Of a stretch of 64,000 bases of DNA, positions 12,374 to 24,939 are shown in pieces (position 1 is the first letter of the stretch; every line of letters begins with the position of its first letter). The stretch is taken from contig NC_048538.1 in the NCBI RefSeq assembly GCF_902806685.2, forward strand, positions 14,446,001-14,510,000. The letters run 5' to 3'. The notes beneath the pieces are model-generated. The model had not been told where the DNA came from. It saw only the letters and a list, made by a program, of their open reading frames with translations, and searched no databases. Source of the DNA: Maniola hyperantus. Lineage: Eukaryota; Arthropoda; Insecta; Lepidoptera; Nymphalidae. The position numbers were made by a program, and so were the translations under genes.

Positions 12374-12640
12374 CGGTGCGGTGATAGCCTAGTGGTTAGG
12401 ACGTCGGCCTCCTATTTTAGGGGGTTCGGGGTTCCCGGATATCCTCCTCTAACATTTCGAAGTTATGCGCTTTAAACAATTAAATATCACTTGCTTTAAA
12501 GGTGAAGGAAAACATCGTGAAGAATGTAATTTTTCTCGGTAGGCATCTTCTAGGGTAGCGCGCTCCAACCTAGACCTCACAATTGCTTTATATTGAGCAT
12601 GATTCACATGATTGTCGCCAAGCGCAAGGTTATCTTGCAA
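12374..12640 (+). mobile_element. tRNA-derived SINE
   Basis: A tRNA-like head (GTGATAGCCTAGTGGTTAGG) with an eroded B box, then a body with AAATATCACTTGCTTTAAAG. The head cannot fold as a complete tRNA. Confidence 0.6.
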
Positions 12641-13084
12641 TAAAAAAAATAGTTTAACAGTAAGATGGAAAAACTATGAAGTGAAAACCTGTTGAAAGTA
12701 TGAGTAAGCACTGGCCCCATATTACACTTCAACATGCTAGAACAAAGCAAAGCAAACTCAAATAAAAACGTTATGCTATTTTACGGCCACATAAAATACC
12801 CACATCAAAGCTGAAAGTCCACGTAGACGATGTTAACGACTTTGATTCTAGCAACTTTATTGTACTACGCAAATAAGTTGTCAGGTTTTATGGAGATCTT
12901 TGCAATTCATTTCTAGACGCAAGGACATCTCCCGAGAATTTTCGGCGTATTTTAAAAGCTAGTGATTTCAAATCTGTACAAGTTAAATACTTCATAAAAA
13001 TTGAATCTAACTCACATGCAAATTGTGGATCTAACTCCCTTTAGCGATAGGGTTGAATCAAGGAGTGAATCAACAAGTGAATTA

Positions 13085-13335
13085 TAACATGGGTTTATTC
13101 AAGGGGCGGACCAACAAATTCCTAAAAGGCCGGCAACGCATCGGCGGCTCCTCTGGTGCTGCAAATGTTCATGCTCGTTTGCTCGCTATATCTATTTAAA
13201 AAAAATCCTGAAAAGCCGGCAACGCATTAGCGTTTCCTCTGATAGGTAGTGCAAATGCATGGGCGGCAGTAACCACTTTACATCCAGTGACACGCCTGTT
13301 TCTTTGCTCGCTATTTATATATTTAAAAAAAACTG
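13085..13335 (+). mobile_element. two head-to-tail LINE 3' ends
   Basis: AAGCCGGCAACGCAT-type blocks occur at about 13118 and 13215, each followed by a TTTGCTCGCTAT...TTTAAAAAAA end, so two 3' ends lie in tandem. Same family as 63440-63590. Confidence 0.5.
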
Positions 13336-13552
13336 ATAACCCACGTGTTAATTTTATAAAAACTCAATTTCAGGCATTGCGACTGTAATAATAAAAATTT
13401 AGGTTTCCCTTGTCCACCATGCAGTTGTAGCCAAAAGGGTAAATGTGTTAGCCAATCAGAACAATTACGATTGTCGCAACGATTGCATCAGTTTTTTGTA
13501 TAAGTCCCGTAAATTGCTATTCCGCTGGAACCATCTCTCATTAACATCGAAA

Positions 13553-13611
13553 TGACGTCATTTTGACGTCAGCCGTATAATAAAGATATACCATCAGCTC
13601 GAAACTTCAGT
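13553..13611 (+). promoter_or_regulatory. promoter-like cluster: two CRE palindromes, TATA box, initiator
   Basis: TGACGTCA occurs twice (13553-13560 and 13564-13571), followed by a TATAATAAA box at 13576-13584 and an arthropod initiator TCAGT at 13607-13611. TATA to initiator A is 33 bp, which is canonical. Downstream sequence could be a 5' UTR; no coding exon was identified. Confidence 0.45.
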
Positions 13612-14339
13612 CGAGTGCTGACGGCCACGCGCATTAGCAATTCGCGGGACTTATGTGCCTTTCAAGTTTCTCCTTAACCTGATTCTCACCGATAATCAAA
13701 AATGAAGTCATTTCCGTGCCGACAATTCTTAAAATGTTTATGGGGGCGAAAAAAATCCGAAATCTCATATCGATAAAAAGTAATGAGGCGCCTTTAAACG
13801 GGCCATGGGCACAACGGAGAATGGCAACTGAATACAAAATAAGTCCAAAAACTGGTATTGATCGATTAAAAAAGTAAGCGCAATGATACAGAAATTATTA
13901 TAAGTAGATAGTAAACTGCGCGCTGTTTAATTTAAAGATATTTTTAAGTCTATACAGAATTCTAAATTAGGTACTCTAAATTGTGGTTAAGCACGTCTTC
14001 AAATTATTATCATACGAAAGTGAAATAGAAAACAAAAATGTAGAAAGTAAATAACCAAATTGAAGTAAACAGGCAAAAATTAATGCAATTAATGACCCCT
14101 TCCGCTTTCTTTAATTTTATAATATCCTCTACCCTAAAGAGATCGCTATTTTAGCGATAAGGCCGCCTATTGTACATGCTATCTTTGTTAGCATAAAGGT
14201 ACAATAAAGCATATTTTACTTTACTTTTACTTTACTTTTAATGACAAAAAGATAGAAGTATATACCTACATACCTATCTACAGAGGTGTACATTGTACAA
14301 GTGCTACCACTCGATTTGTTTCGACGTAAGAACTAAGGC

Positions 14340-14485
14340 TGAGATCTATAGAGCGCACTTCGACTTTGCTCAGACTAAATATTGAGTTAAAACGAGACAG
14401 ATATATGTGAGAGATATACATCAGTCTCCTTTTAACTCTATCTTAAGTCGAAGCAAATTCAGAGTTCGCTCTATACTCAGCCTGA
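14340..14485. repeat. inverted repeat, possible MITE
   Basis: GCTGAGATCTATAGAGCGCAC / GCTCTATACTCAGC and TTGAGTTAAAACGAGAC / GTCTCCTTTTAACTC pair. A diverged relative lies at about 17346-17465. Confidence 0.55.
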
Positions 14486-14599
14486 GGACTTTGAAAGTAA
14501 GTAAACAGGGAACTTTAGCTAACCCCGCGATACTGTAAAAGCGGATATTCGCAATCGCAACCCACCATGGAAAGGTTGACATGATTAACATTTGTGGAC

Positions 14600-14880
14600 T
14601 AAGAGCCAGCGAGGGCCAGACCTTCGTCATTTTATAAAAGCTGAAAGATTCTAACCTGAGTGTTTAACACCAGTAGGAATGATCAGCGACTATGAAGTTT
14701 GGATCATCGTGGCTTTAGCAGATAACGGATAACAAAGTTGTATAACAGCTTGATCTAAAATTCACGATGGTGACCCAAACTTCATAGTCGCTGATCGTTC
14801 CTATCTTTGTTGGGGACAATGCGCAGAGAAACTTTCTGCTTTTATAAAATAACGAAGGTCTGGCCCTCACAGGCTCTTTC
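14600..14880. repeat. diverged inverted repeat
   Basis: GAGGGCCAGACCTTCGTCAT / AACGAAGGTCTGGCCCTCAC and GATCAGCGACTATGAAGTTT / AACTTCATAGTCGCTGATC pair across the centre. One arm recurs at 37618-37740. Confidence 0.6.
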
Positions 14881-15059
14881 ATTATAATAGGTATGTCGTT
14901 AAACCGTGAAATAAGCCGAAAATCATGAATAACATCTAATATTGCGAAACACAAAAATATAACTGACACAACAAAGCAGTGGGAACGATTCTGAGTTCCA
15001 TGAAACCGCGAATTGTGCAAGAGTTTTGAACGAATTGCTTCTGCTAATTTCACAGAACA

Positions 15060-16200
15060 AAGCGGGTGTTGTTACTCGTTGCCTCAGCGTATTGCGGTAA
15101 ACTCAGTAAACAGTCTGTCAGCCATTTAATCGAATTATAACAAATAAACATCTCGAAGTATGAATCAATTTGGTATGGGAATAGCTGATCATAAATTATG
15201 AACCGTAATCAATTTTATTCGCTCTCGATTTGTATCGTAAAATATCGGACGACGGAGATAACTACGAGTGTTTTCATTAAAAAGTAATCTAGATTATAAT
15301 GATTTTAATCGAATGCCTAAAAAAACTGGTCAGGTTCGAGACGGACTCGCACATAAAGGGTTCCGTACCATGCTGCAAGAAGTAACACTTTTTTTTGTGA
15401 TGTAACCACAAATTCATGGTTTTCGGATTTTTCCTTTACTTATGTTCTAAGACATTGCAACCTGCCAAATTTCATAAGTCAACGGGAAGTACCCTATAGG
15501 TTTTGACACGACAGACCGACAAAGAAGTGATCCTATAAGGATTCTTTTTTTTCTTTTGGTAAGAAAAGTACGGAAGCCTAAAAAGGAGAAATTCTGAATT
15601 TGACGCATATCATTTCTGATTTGAACTCAGCACCTGTTAGGTACTTTAAGATGTCTACAAAGTATGTTCTGACTGATAAAACACCAACTAAGTTCTTTAT
15701 GGAAAGCATAGTTTTACGATTGGATAGTTTCAACTGAAGTGTCCTATAAAAGTAGGGTAGATAAAAATATACCGGTGTACAGTGGCGCATATTAGATCGG
15801 AAGAAGGAAAAGTCATTTTAAATAAAGCATACTAAATGAGTAGGATATTTATTACAATCGATAAACAAACTCGATATTCTGCCCCCAAAAACGTGGTGTA
15901 CCTACGTAAAACCACGAATCCTTGAAATCGATCTGACCACATCGTTGTTCGTAACAACCTACTTTATCGATATCACGTATTATTTTCGTTTTGACATATC
16001 AAACACATTTCGATTATGTGTTACTTATGTACCGTTTAATCTTGTAAAGTTAAATCGCTCAGATGTGGCTCAGATTTATAGTAGCAACTTACAAGATTGC
16101 GTAAAAAAGGCATGATTTTGTTCTTGATTCGACTGATTCGAGCTGAACCGCAATTCACCCATAAATTCAGGGAAAATCGAACAGGTTACTGATATGCATT
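15060..16200. other. mostly unannotated; one repeat relic
   Basis: 15330-15580 is a diverged relic of the 430-bp dispersed repeat in broken form (GGTTCCGTACC, CGGGAAGTACCCTATAGG). The remainder shows no gene. Confidence 0.45.
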
Positions 16201-16830
16201 CCAATCCGTGAGTCCGTTTGCGTCCACTGCTGAACATATGCCTTTTCAAGAGACAGAGCGCCACCAAAGACTGTCCTCCAATTTCTTCATCCAACTGCTT
16301 CCCGCCACCTTCTTCAGATCATCGATCATCAGAAAGAGAAGGAGAAGAGGAAGAAGAAGGAGAAGTTTATGCCATAGTACACAAAGCGGACCAAGTGAAG
16401 ATTGGCAGACTTCACACCTTTGAGAACGTTACGTAAAACTCACAGGCATGCAGGTTGCCTCTCCGTGTTTTCTTTACAATTTAAAGCAAGTGATATTTAA
16501 CTGCTAAGAATGCACATATTAACTCCAATAAGTTAGGAGGGATGTCGGATAATTAATTAATCCTGTATCAAAATTAAGGAAAAGTTCTACCTTTAATACC
16601 TAAAACTTGTACGCACAATCGCTGTGATTTCGAATGAAAGTACCAAAATTAAATCAAACCGAATAAAGTTATAGTTAAGTTATAAACACACGCAGTAAAC
16701 GCTTTTGTTGCAAAAGCATGCACATACTAACTTCGATGAGTTAGGAAGGACGCTGAATGATTAAAGTTGTATCAAATTTATACGAACAATTGCTGTCATT
16801 TCGGATGAAACTGCCTCAATTAAATCAAAA

Positions 16831-17130
16831 TTAATAAAGTTTACTCCATCTCTCTGTAACAAAAGCAAAAGATTTTCCGATTTCGTCTGCTGTGTTTTCA
16901 TGTAATTTATTGTCTCGTTTATTTGATGGCACGCCTATGGGAGGCCATCTTGCATGTCTGTGGTCAGTATCACATTGTCTATCCGACCTAATATGTTTTG
17001 ACTGCGGCCGATAGCGTTGCGTGGGCACCAAGTATGTGGGCACATTCCAACGTTCGTGGATAGATAGTGGATTAGAAAATCGAAAGTAAACAACGACAAG
17101 CAGTGTCAATACTTGGGTAAATCGCTTCAT
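16831..17130 (-). CDS. hypothetical secreted peptide ORF (99 codons)
   Basis: ATG at 17130 opens a 99-codon frame. It starts with a plausible signal peptide (basic MKR then LTLLVVVYF) followed by a hydrophilic, Arg/His-rich chain (YRPQSKHIRSDRQCDTDHR) with one cysteine and a dibasic SNKRDN site. No known repeat overlaps the coding part. No homologue recognised; it could be chance. Confidence 0.28.
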   Translation of the reverse strand: MKRFTQVLTLLVVVYFRFSNPLSIHERWNVPTYLVPTQRYRPQSKHIRSDRQCDTDHRHARWPPIGVPSNKRDNKLHENTADEIGKSFAFVTERWSKLY

Positions 17131-17479
17131 CGCGACAATAATTGTTCCAGGCAGAATTTAAAAAATAATGCATTTGGATAGTTTCGGGTTCCATCATGCT
17201 ATTTGAAAAATGTGGGTACTCGCTTTCTTGCCGGTTCTTCTTAGTAGTGTATTAGTTTTGGATCCGCTGGAAGAGGCTTGAGATTTCATGAGCTTTAAGT
17301 TGACCTACAAAAATACATTACTTTTTTGAATAATCTAAACTTAAGCTGAGATAAAAATAACTTTGAATTTCCTAAGACTTTACTTAAAGTTAAAACGAGA
17401 CGACTGACATAAATCTATCTGGTTTTAACTCTAAATACAAACAGTTCGATCTCATATTAAGTATTTTGTGCTTATACTG

Positions 17480-18570
17480 CATCTTTGCTGAGATACCAAC
17501 CATTAGTGAGATCGATATCAAACATACGACGGTTCATAAAGAAACATAACTTGAACAAGGTATCATCTGAATTGACACTTCATTGAGTTAAAGTCATCGA
17601 CCCCTAAATAATATTTGAATAAAATACCGTCCCGTCGGACAACAGACTCTCTGATCTCTAAATTTATTGCTGGACCAATTCACGGCCACAATACGTTCAT
17701 GAACCATATAAATCATCAGGATGCCTCTGTGATATCGAAGATACAAATTGAGGAATGCGTTAACTGATAGCTATTATATTAAACTTTCCATATGTTATAT
17801 ATTAGGATTAATAATGGAGAATATTTTTTTCCGGTACTTACTTATTTTTATCAAACATTTAAACCTACGATATTGTAATATAACGCTTTTGAATTGTAAG
17901 TTCTTCGGGTGCAACTTTAGAGTAAATAACGAAAGTCACTTCCGTTTGTATTTAAAATAGCCGGCGATTAGAACAGCTGTTTTGAGGCCGCCATCTTTTA
18001 TCGCGGTGTGAGTGCATGTTCTGTAGGTACAGAGAGGGAGAGCTACATAACACTCTTTACCTCCTTCAAACAGATTGATCAAGTTTATGTTTTATATTAT
18101 TTTATTATAACTGGAACATTTTATGAAAGTCTAATAAATGTCATCCTAATAAATTAATTATAATGAATATATTCTTCCTTAATTAAGTCAAAATTCGTTT
18201 TCATAATAATATACTCGTATATTTATCTAAACTTATGCATTGGTATAAGGTCATACCTCTCAGCCATTGATTTATTCTGTGCATCATTTGCTAAGTTTAG
18301 ATGCACATATTCAGCATCTTGAGAAACTGGAATAACGAACAGAGCGCTGCAGTCGATCGAATCATGCTCTGACCTACTTATTTGACATATTAATTACACT
18401 TTTCTTCTGCAGAATGCCAACAAAAAGGTCAATTGCGAGGCTAATTAATTCAATTAAGAAATAAGTCACTGAATTGTTTGAGTTTATTGTGAGTTGTGAC
18501 ACCTAAAAGGATTTGTTTTATTTCATTTTTCACTTTCCTTTACTTATTTGATGTTTTGGTTACTTCTACA
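17480..18570. other. AT-rich DNA with one repeat motif
   Basis: 17955-18010 (AGAACAGCTGTTTTGAGGCC) matches 40365-40400 in the last scarlet intron. No other feature recognised. Confidence 0.45.
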
Positions 18571-19719
18571 AAACTTATCTAAATATATAAAAGGAAAAGG
18601 TGACTGATTGACTGACTGATCTATCAACGCACAGCTCAAACTACTGGACGGATCGGGCTGAAATTTCATCATATCATATTTGTTCACCAATATTATAAAA
18701 AACATAACCATATAATAAAAAAAATAGATAAAATGATTGCCCCAGTATTTTGATAGGTACATGAAGCAATTTATGCAACTTCTTCTTGAAGTTAATTACA
18801 ATTATTACGAATACGCATACTTGGTTGGTAACACGTGTTACCATCCATACCATACCTACCTATAGTATTGTGCGTGCATTAACAAATCGCATGCAGTGCA
18901 AGGCTAGAAGTAGGTACGTGTTTATGAGTAATAGAGTAGGTTACGAATTCATTATAGTTACCTACCTAAACTATAAAACTTAGAATGTTTTAAATACTTA
19001 AACACAAGTGAACCCAATTTTACATAAATTATGGGTACATGTAATGATATGCACACTCACAGTAGCATTAAAATTACGTACGTACATAATTAAACGCTGA
19101 AAAATAAGGAATCGTGATAAGCCACTGGCGGAATTATAAGTAAAACCAAATGCATAATATCGTAGTCACAATATGAGCTAAACTTGAAAACAATTCATAC
19201 TTAGTATAATACTAGTATTATGGTACTGCTTAGCATTTTAAATGTGAAAGTGTTTGCTGCCTGTTACCTTTTCAGGGCCTATTTATTTAAAAACATATAT
19301 AGGTCGCATCCCAAAGACGGATTTAGGCTACTTATATCCCGCTAAAACAAAAAGTTCCTTCGAAAATTAATACAAACCCAAATTTACGTGGGGAAGTCGC
19401 GGGGATGAACTAGTAATTTATAAAACGGTAACGGTAAGGTCCCTAGCACAATTGACGACAAATAGGGAACTTACAAAAAATTTTTTTTTATTCAATTATA
19501 CTTTTACGTACTTTAGAATCGTCAAAAATGCTTGTAAATGTCTTGCACCACAGGAACAGAATGCATTAGCATCTCATAAACAAGCGCCAGCAATAGTCAT
19601 CAATGAAACAGATCAAACAGAACAATGGACTGAATGCTCGTGTCAATAGGGGTCATATGAAGTCAAGGTCATATAGATATCCTTACGTCGTCCTACATCT
19701 CACTCGGTCTCTAATGTTA

Positions 19720-20095
19720 CTGATATTTAGCCCAGATGAATGGGTGAATTACTGAACGATATATCACGCTTCGCAAAAGACATAATATAAGACAAGAAGA
19801 GATCCGTACTCCGCAGGACAACTAAAGTAATTGACATAGTTCAAACGGATTCGAAGTAGCATCATAGAAGGGCAGGACACAAAGTTCGAAAAATCGATAA
19901 ACGTTGGGGTCCCAAGTATGGTGGTGGAAAGCGCAGCGTTGAAAGACCCGCCCCTACATGGACAGACAATATCAAACTAGACGCAGGAAGCTGCTGGATT
20001 CAAAAGGCGTAAGACTGTGGCGTGTGGAAGACCCTACAAGATACCTAGTATGTCCAGCAGTGGGCGTCTATCGGTTGATAATGATGACGATGATC
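19720..20095 (+). mobile_element. degenerate RTE-like LINE 3' end
   Basis: Scattered frames give RPAPTWTDNIKLDAGSCW, GVWKTLQDT and YVQQWASIG, typical of the C-terminus of lepidopteran RTE-like LINEs. Shorter relics of the same end are at 9030-9175, 35780-35895 and 62195-62325. Confidence 0.5.
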
Positions 20096-20529
20096 TCACG
20101 CGTTGTACCTACATATTCATACGATACATACGGGTAATAAGATTCCATCAGAGATGTAATTGCAAACAACTTTCTCAGAAAATCTTGCAGCGATGTTAAC
20201 TGCTACCTAATTAGTGAGAAAAAGAGCAGTTTTACCGGCACTCAAGTAAGTCATGTCTGTCTCTGTAGTCTTATGTGAATATAGCTTCTAGTTTGAACTT
20301 TAAACTGATTCATGATGATGCAATGCAAACCATTTTAAATTTTGTCCACTGATCATTAAAAAATAAATGTACATGATAACTTATTATACTATTTATTTTG
20401 ATATAGCTGTATTCCGAAATTGGCCAGCGTAGTCGACTATGGCCAAACCCGTCTCATACTGAGAGGAGATCTGTGCTCTGTAGTGAGCCGGCGGTGGATT
20501 GATCATGATGATGATAATGATATTAAGGT

Positions 20530-23500
20530 ACATTTTGATACCGCTGTTATAGAAGTGGTCAAACATTCTTGAATCCGACAACAGATACTCAAAGTAAAAC
20601 AGCGAGGTAATAGTAATCGTCGTCTTGCTTATTTTTCAAGAAACACACTAATATTAGACGTTAAACCACTATTATGTTGTGATAGAAATAATGAAAATAG
20701 AGTCAAATTTAAAGTTCAAAAAACCATTTCGATTCAACTCGAAATTCTGTAATATTAAACCAAATAGTCAAAAATCTCATTATCTTAGTATGGCATATGA
20801 ACAAATACTTCAAAATAGAAAAGGTAAAAACGTGTTGTATACCAAAGAATCGATGTAACGCATACTGTTAATCATACTAAAGAAGACGATGACGTCATAA
20901 CTTCGCTATATGCCCCATTTTATCGTCAATCTCCACTGATCCTTGACCCGAGAGAGTCTGGTGTCAATAGATACATCTGACCCAAGTCAGCTATGAATAT
21001 TAATCGTTAGCATTTGTAAGGCAGGCCTTAATTCTGTTTCAAGAATTCATAATCACGCACATGATCGTTTCAAATGATGATGGATGCAAACATCTACAAA
21101 GAGGATTATTTCAACATTCGACAAACATGTCAGAGTATGAAATGTTGAACAATCCTAAACTATGATTATCGTACCAACTAGTTAATTCTTATTCTTCATA
21201 ATTCATTCAATCCTTTTTTCCGTATTACTAACGGCCAATGAAATACTCTATTGGACTACGATTTAGTCTTATTTTTGACTAATTATTAATTTAACTTCAA
21301 CCTAAACTTGTAAATTAACAAAGAAATTATCCATTGACACAAATGTTAGTCTTTCTTGATTACAGTCATCTTGTACAAATGTTCTTTCAGCACTTACACT
21401 GTACCTCTTTAGTTTTTTTTTAGATTTCTTCTAAGTAATTTGTTAATTCTATCTTGGCAATTAACAAACAACTTTCTATTAAATTGTTTCTCTAGTTCAT
21501 TATCATATTAAATAGAGCGCGAAACTCAGTGAGACAGCTAAAGTGTAAAAGTACAGTACATAAATAACGACTGCACTGATTATTTCACTCATTTGAATTA
21601 CCGAGCGCATATATTTTGCAACCGCGCTACCAGTCTTCATAAGGTATTATGGGAGTAATTGCTCCATAAATTCGAACACTGTCGTCTATAATTACGGCCA
21701 AATATTATAAATTGCGCCGTTGACACTAGCTAGTTCTCCACAAAGCCTGCGCGTTAGAACCCCTTCAGACTATATTTTTATACTTTGAAAATTTTAAAGA
21801 CTAAACGCACATGCCAATGATGTTCCAAAATATGATGATGAAGTGACAAAGACTAATCGCAAAGGTCAACCATGTTCCAAACGATGATATCGATTGTCGA
21901 CGTAACTAAAAATGTTCTGTTAGCAATGGGAAAGAAATATCAAGAATCCAGTCGCGCGATAGTCTACTTGGTCATCTTGCACTAAAGCTCATTACTCTAC
22001 AAGGTCGACGATAAAACAATCGGCGAGTGTGCACGAGTAGAGCGTTGTACTGATTGACAGTCGGTATAGTTTTTAATAGCTATCGGGCAGCTCTTTAAAT
22101 TTTACTATCGGGTATAAATCATTGCATTTATGCACCCACAATGATCTTCAACTCTTCATGCCAATAAACAGCCGTCAAAATTATCGACCAAACTAAATTT
22201 TCAGTCTGCGAGTGCTCTTAAATTCTAAACCCTGCACAGTGTGTCATAGTTAACGGGAAAACGTTTACTTGGATACCTTTTATAGTAACTTGTCGCGTCA
22301 CACTGCTCCTTAATGATCATCTTGTTAAACATCTTACTTAGCGTTGCACAAGCAAAGCTTTCGTATGTGCCAATTTAAGCCACCGTAGAAATAAGTAGCT
22401 GAAATACTAGAGTCTAGAGTCGCTAGATCATTCTGATAGATTTAATAGATAATTATCGGCTTGTTCATTACAAAGCTACTAACAAAACTTCCGTTACACG
22501 AACTAATAATTACTTAGTTTCTGCTTAACAACTATTAGTTCTAGGTTGGCGAATGTTGTTTACAATTAGTTGTAGACCGTAGAGGAAATATGTAAATTGT
22601 AATCTCAAAGAGTATGTTCGGAAATATAGATGCAATTTTTAAAATACTTTTGAAATTCGAAAAATTGTATTTAACGTCGAGTAAATTCAAAAGCATTGCT
22701 TCTACCAAGAATCAGCAAGAAATCCGATAACTACCTATTCGCTCTTTGACAATCGATCCTTTCATTAGTGTATTTTGTTTCAAAGTTCACATTTATGTAA
22801 AGCCACGTTAAGTTACGTGGTGTCTTCGATGTTAGCCCGACAAAAAATAATTAGTTCCGACGAAAAAATCAAACCGGTTCACGGAATCAAATGAATCATC
22901 GGCATCACGTAAATCGATGTTGTCGATGATATTGTTTTACAAAAACCACCACAAAGGGTTTTAGCTGCAATCGATACAACCATTTATGCCGTACATTGGC
23001 TTCTTTTAGTTAAATCATGAATGCACAAAAACGAGCACGAATATTGAGGGTGACATATCAGATAGTTAAGGATTACTTATTTAACGAGTTTTTTAAACGA
23101 CCCCAAGCGCAAATGTATGAAAGAATACTGGAGTGAATTAATTTTAGGATTTAAACACCTTTTTATCTTGAAGCAGTCTACGATAAAAACTCTAGCAATA
23201 AAATTCATAAATAATAAATTAATCATTGAAATTAATGTAGCGGAAGTATCTTACATTTCCTAAAGTTACATTAAAAGAACAGACATAACATCAAAGACCA
23301 AAGCTATGATAGTTAAATTGCGATTATTGCAATTCAAATCTAGATACAGCAGGGGATTTGAGTCTCTATCAAAAAAAGGTCAGTCTTTAATGTTAGGCCC
23401 AAATCTGGACATCAGATATATTATGTCGATCTTTTCAGATCAACAAGTAGATCAGACGATCCTTACAAACTCATCTTAAGTATCGAAAAATTCTCCTGAA

Positions 23501-23750
23501 GATGAACAAATTAAAACATTCTTGGAATTCTTCAAAGTGGCTATAAAGCAATCCATTTTTGTCACATGTAATAAGTAAGTTGGCGCCATTTGGGTCTAAT
23601 AAAGTCTTGTTATGTTAAATTTTACTGGAGCATTGCACCGGCGCCGTGCAGTGGAGGGTAATTAAGGGTCGGTGACCCATGCAATTCTCATATATGGAGC
23701 TAGAGATTTAAATTTCGCTACTGGTAAAGTATCTTTGAGATACAGCAATT
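20530..23750. other. 3.2 kb of apparently unique non-coding DNA
   Basis: The longest repeat-poor stretch of the window. No ORF, splice-flanked exon, hairpin or known repeat was recognised, so it is a candidate for regulatory content. Confidence 0.45.
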
Positions 23751-23757
23751 TTTATTT

Positions 23758-24165
23758 AGCCTGTGATAGCCCAGTGGTTAGGACGTCTGCCTCCTAATTG
23801 GAGGTCGGGAGTTCGATCCTGGGCTCTCTATAAAGGCATTCCGAACCAGTGGTAGATGCATCCGACTATTCGTAAGCACTTGTAAAAGTTTATACGAATA
23901 AAAAAGATTTTCATTTCATTTCATTTAACTTTTTGGGCTTATGTGTGTTTTAGTTAATTAAATATCACTTGCTTTAACGGTGAAGGAAAACATCGTGGGG
24001 AAACATGCATGCCCCAGAGTTCTCCATAATGATCTCAAAGGTGTGTGAAGTCTGCCAATCTGCAATGGTAGACCATGGCCAAAATCCTTCTCACTCTGAG
24101 AGTAGACTCATGCTCTATAAGTCTATAATGAGCCGGCGATGGGTTGATCATGATGATGATGACGA
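23758..24165 (+). mobile_element. tRNA-derived SINE with an inserted LINE tail
   Basis: The head GTGATAGCCCAGTGGTTAGG with B box GAGTTCGATCC is followed by a foreign LINE 3' tail (about 23845-23930, ending in TTTCATTTCATTT). The SINE body then resumes (ATATCACTTGCTTTAACGG) to a (GAT)n end. Body-only relatives: 16230-16520, 20409-20522, 24720-24935, 60370-60460. Confidence 0.6.
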
Positions 24166-24214
24166 TGAATTTTAATTTCAAAGAATATTAGTGTTTATAT
24201 TGTTAATCATGACT

Positions 24215-24356
24215 AGTTAATATTCCCATTTCCCTTCCAACTAAGCGTACAGCTTGTCCTAGGAGTAGGTACGACAATAGTGCAACGGGTGGGGTTTGAA
24301 CCGCCGACCTTTCGGAATTCAGTCCGTTCCTTAACCGTTGAGCTATTTTGGCCATT
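24215..24356 (-). mobile_element. second-family SINE, minus strand
   Basis: Reverse copy of the 8577 family, ending in the head AATAGCTCAACGGTTAAGG at about 24350. It abuts a LINE fragment. Confidence 0.55.
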
Positions 24357-24565
24357 TATGGGATGGCTCGACTACTAAGTACCAGCTTGATACATTGGAT
24401 TCGGTGGATCGTCGCCCTAGAAGGCTTCTTAGTGACGAAGCGCTGTTCGCACACAGGTTACAGGATATATTTCAGAGTGTACCTAAGAACTTTTTGACCT
24501 GGTCCATCCTTCACTTTTCTACTTACTATCGCGCCGCAAGGCATCGTCAAGGCCTGCACTCGTAG
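24338..24565 (+). mobile_element. degenerate LINE ORF2 fragment
   Basis: An ORF with GHLWDGSTTKYQLDTLDSVD, RRLLSDEALFAHRLQ and a YYRAARHRQGLH end, matching the part of insect LINE RTs just upstream of the segment seen at 63228. It has no start or tail of its own and joins a minus-strand SINE at 24215-24356. Confidence 0.55.
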
Positions 24566-24939
24566 GTTACGTAGTTGAAATTCTACAGGTACGCACGAAG
24601 CAATTTGCGTCCTCGTTTTTGATTCGGACCGCTAGGATATGGATTATGGCACGCTCTTCTGGCTTCAGTTTTCAGTTTCATTGAATTATTAATATAGGTA
24701 CCTTCAAGTCAAGAGTGAATGGGCATCTTCTAGGCAAGCGCGCTCCAACTTAGACAGCATCATCACTTGCCTGCAGGTCTGATTACAGCCAAGCATTAGT
24801 CTATATTAGTCTATTAGTCTGCAAATCCGCACTTGGCCAGCGTGGTGGACTATGGTCAAACCCTTCTCTTACTGAGAAGAGACCCGTGCTCTGTAGTAAG
24901 CCGGTGATGGCTTGATAGTCTATAGATTTTTAAAAAGCA

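Noticed and set aside
12374..12450. tRNA-like sequence with A and B box traces
   Set aside because: Stems do not close and it continues into a SINE body; the same holds for 23758, 8577 and the minus copy at 46230-46290.
14715..15053. 112-codon minus-strand frame
   Set aside because: Its C-terminal part lies across a diverged inverted repeat (14600-14880), the translation shows no domain, and codon use looks random.
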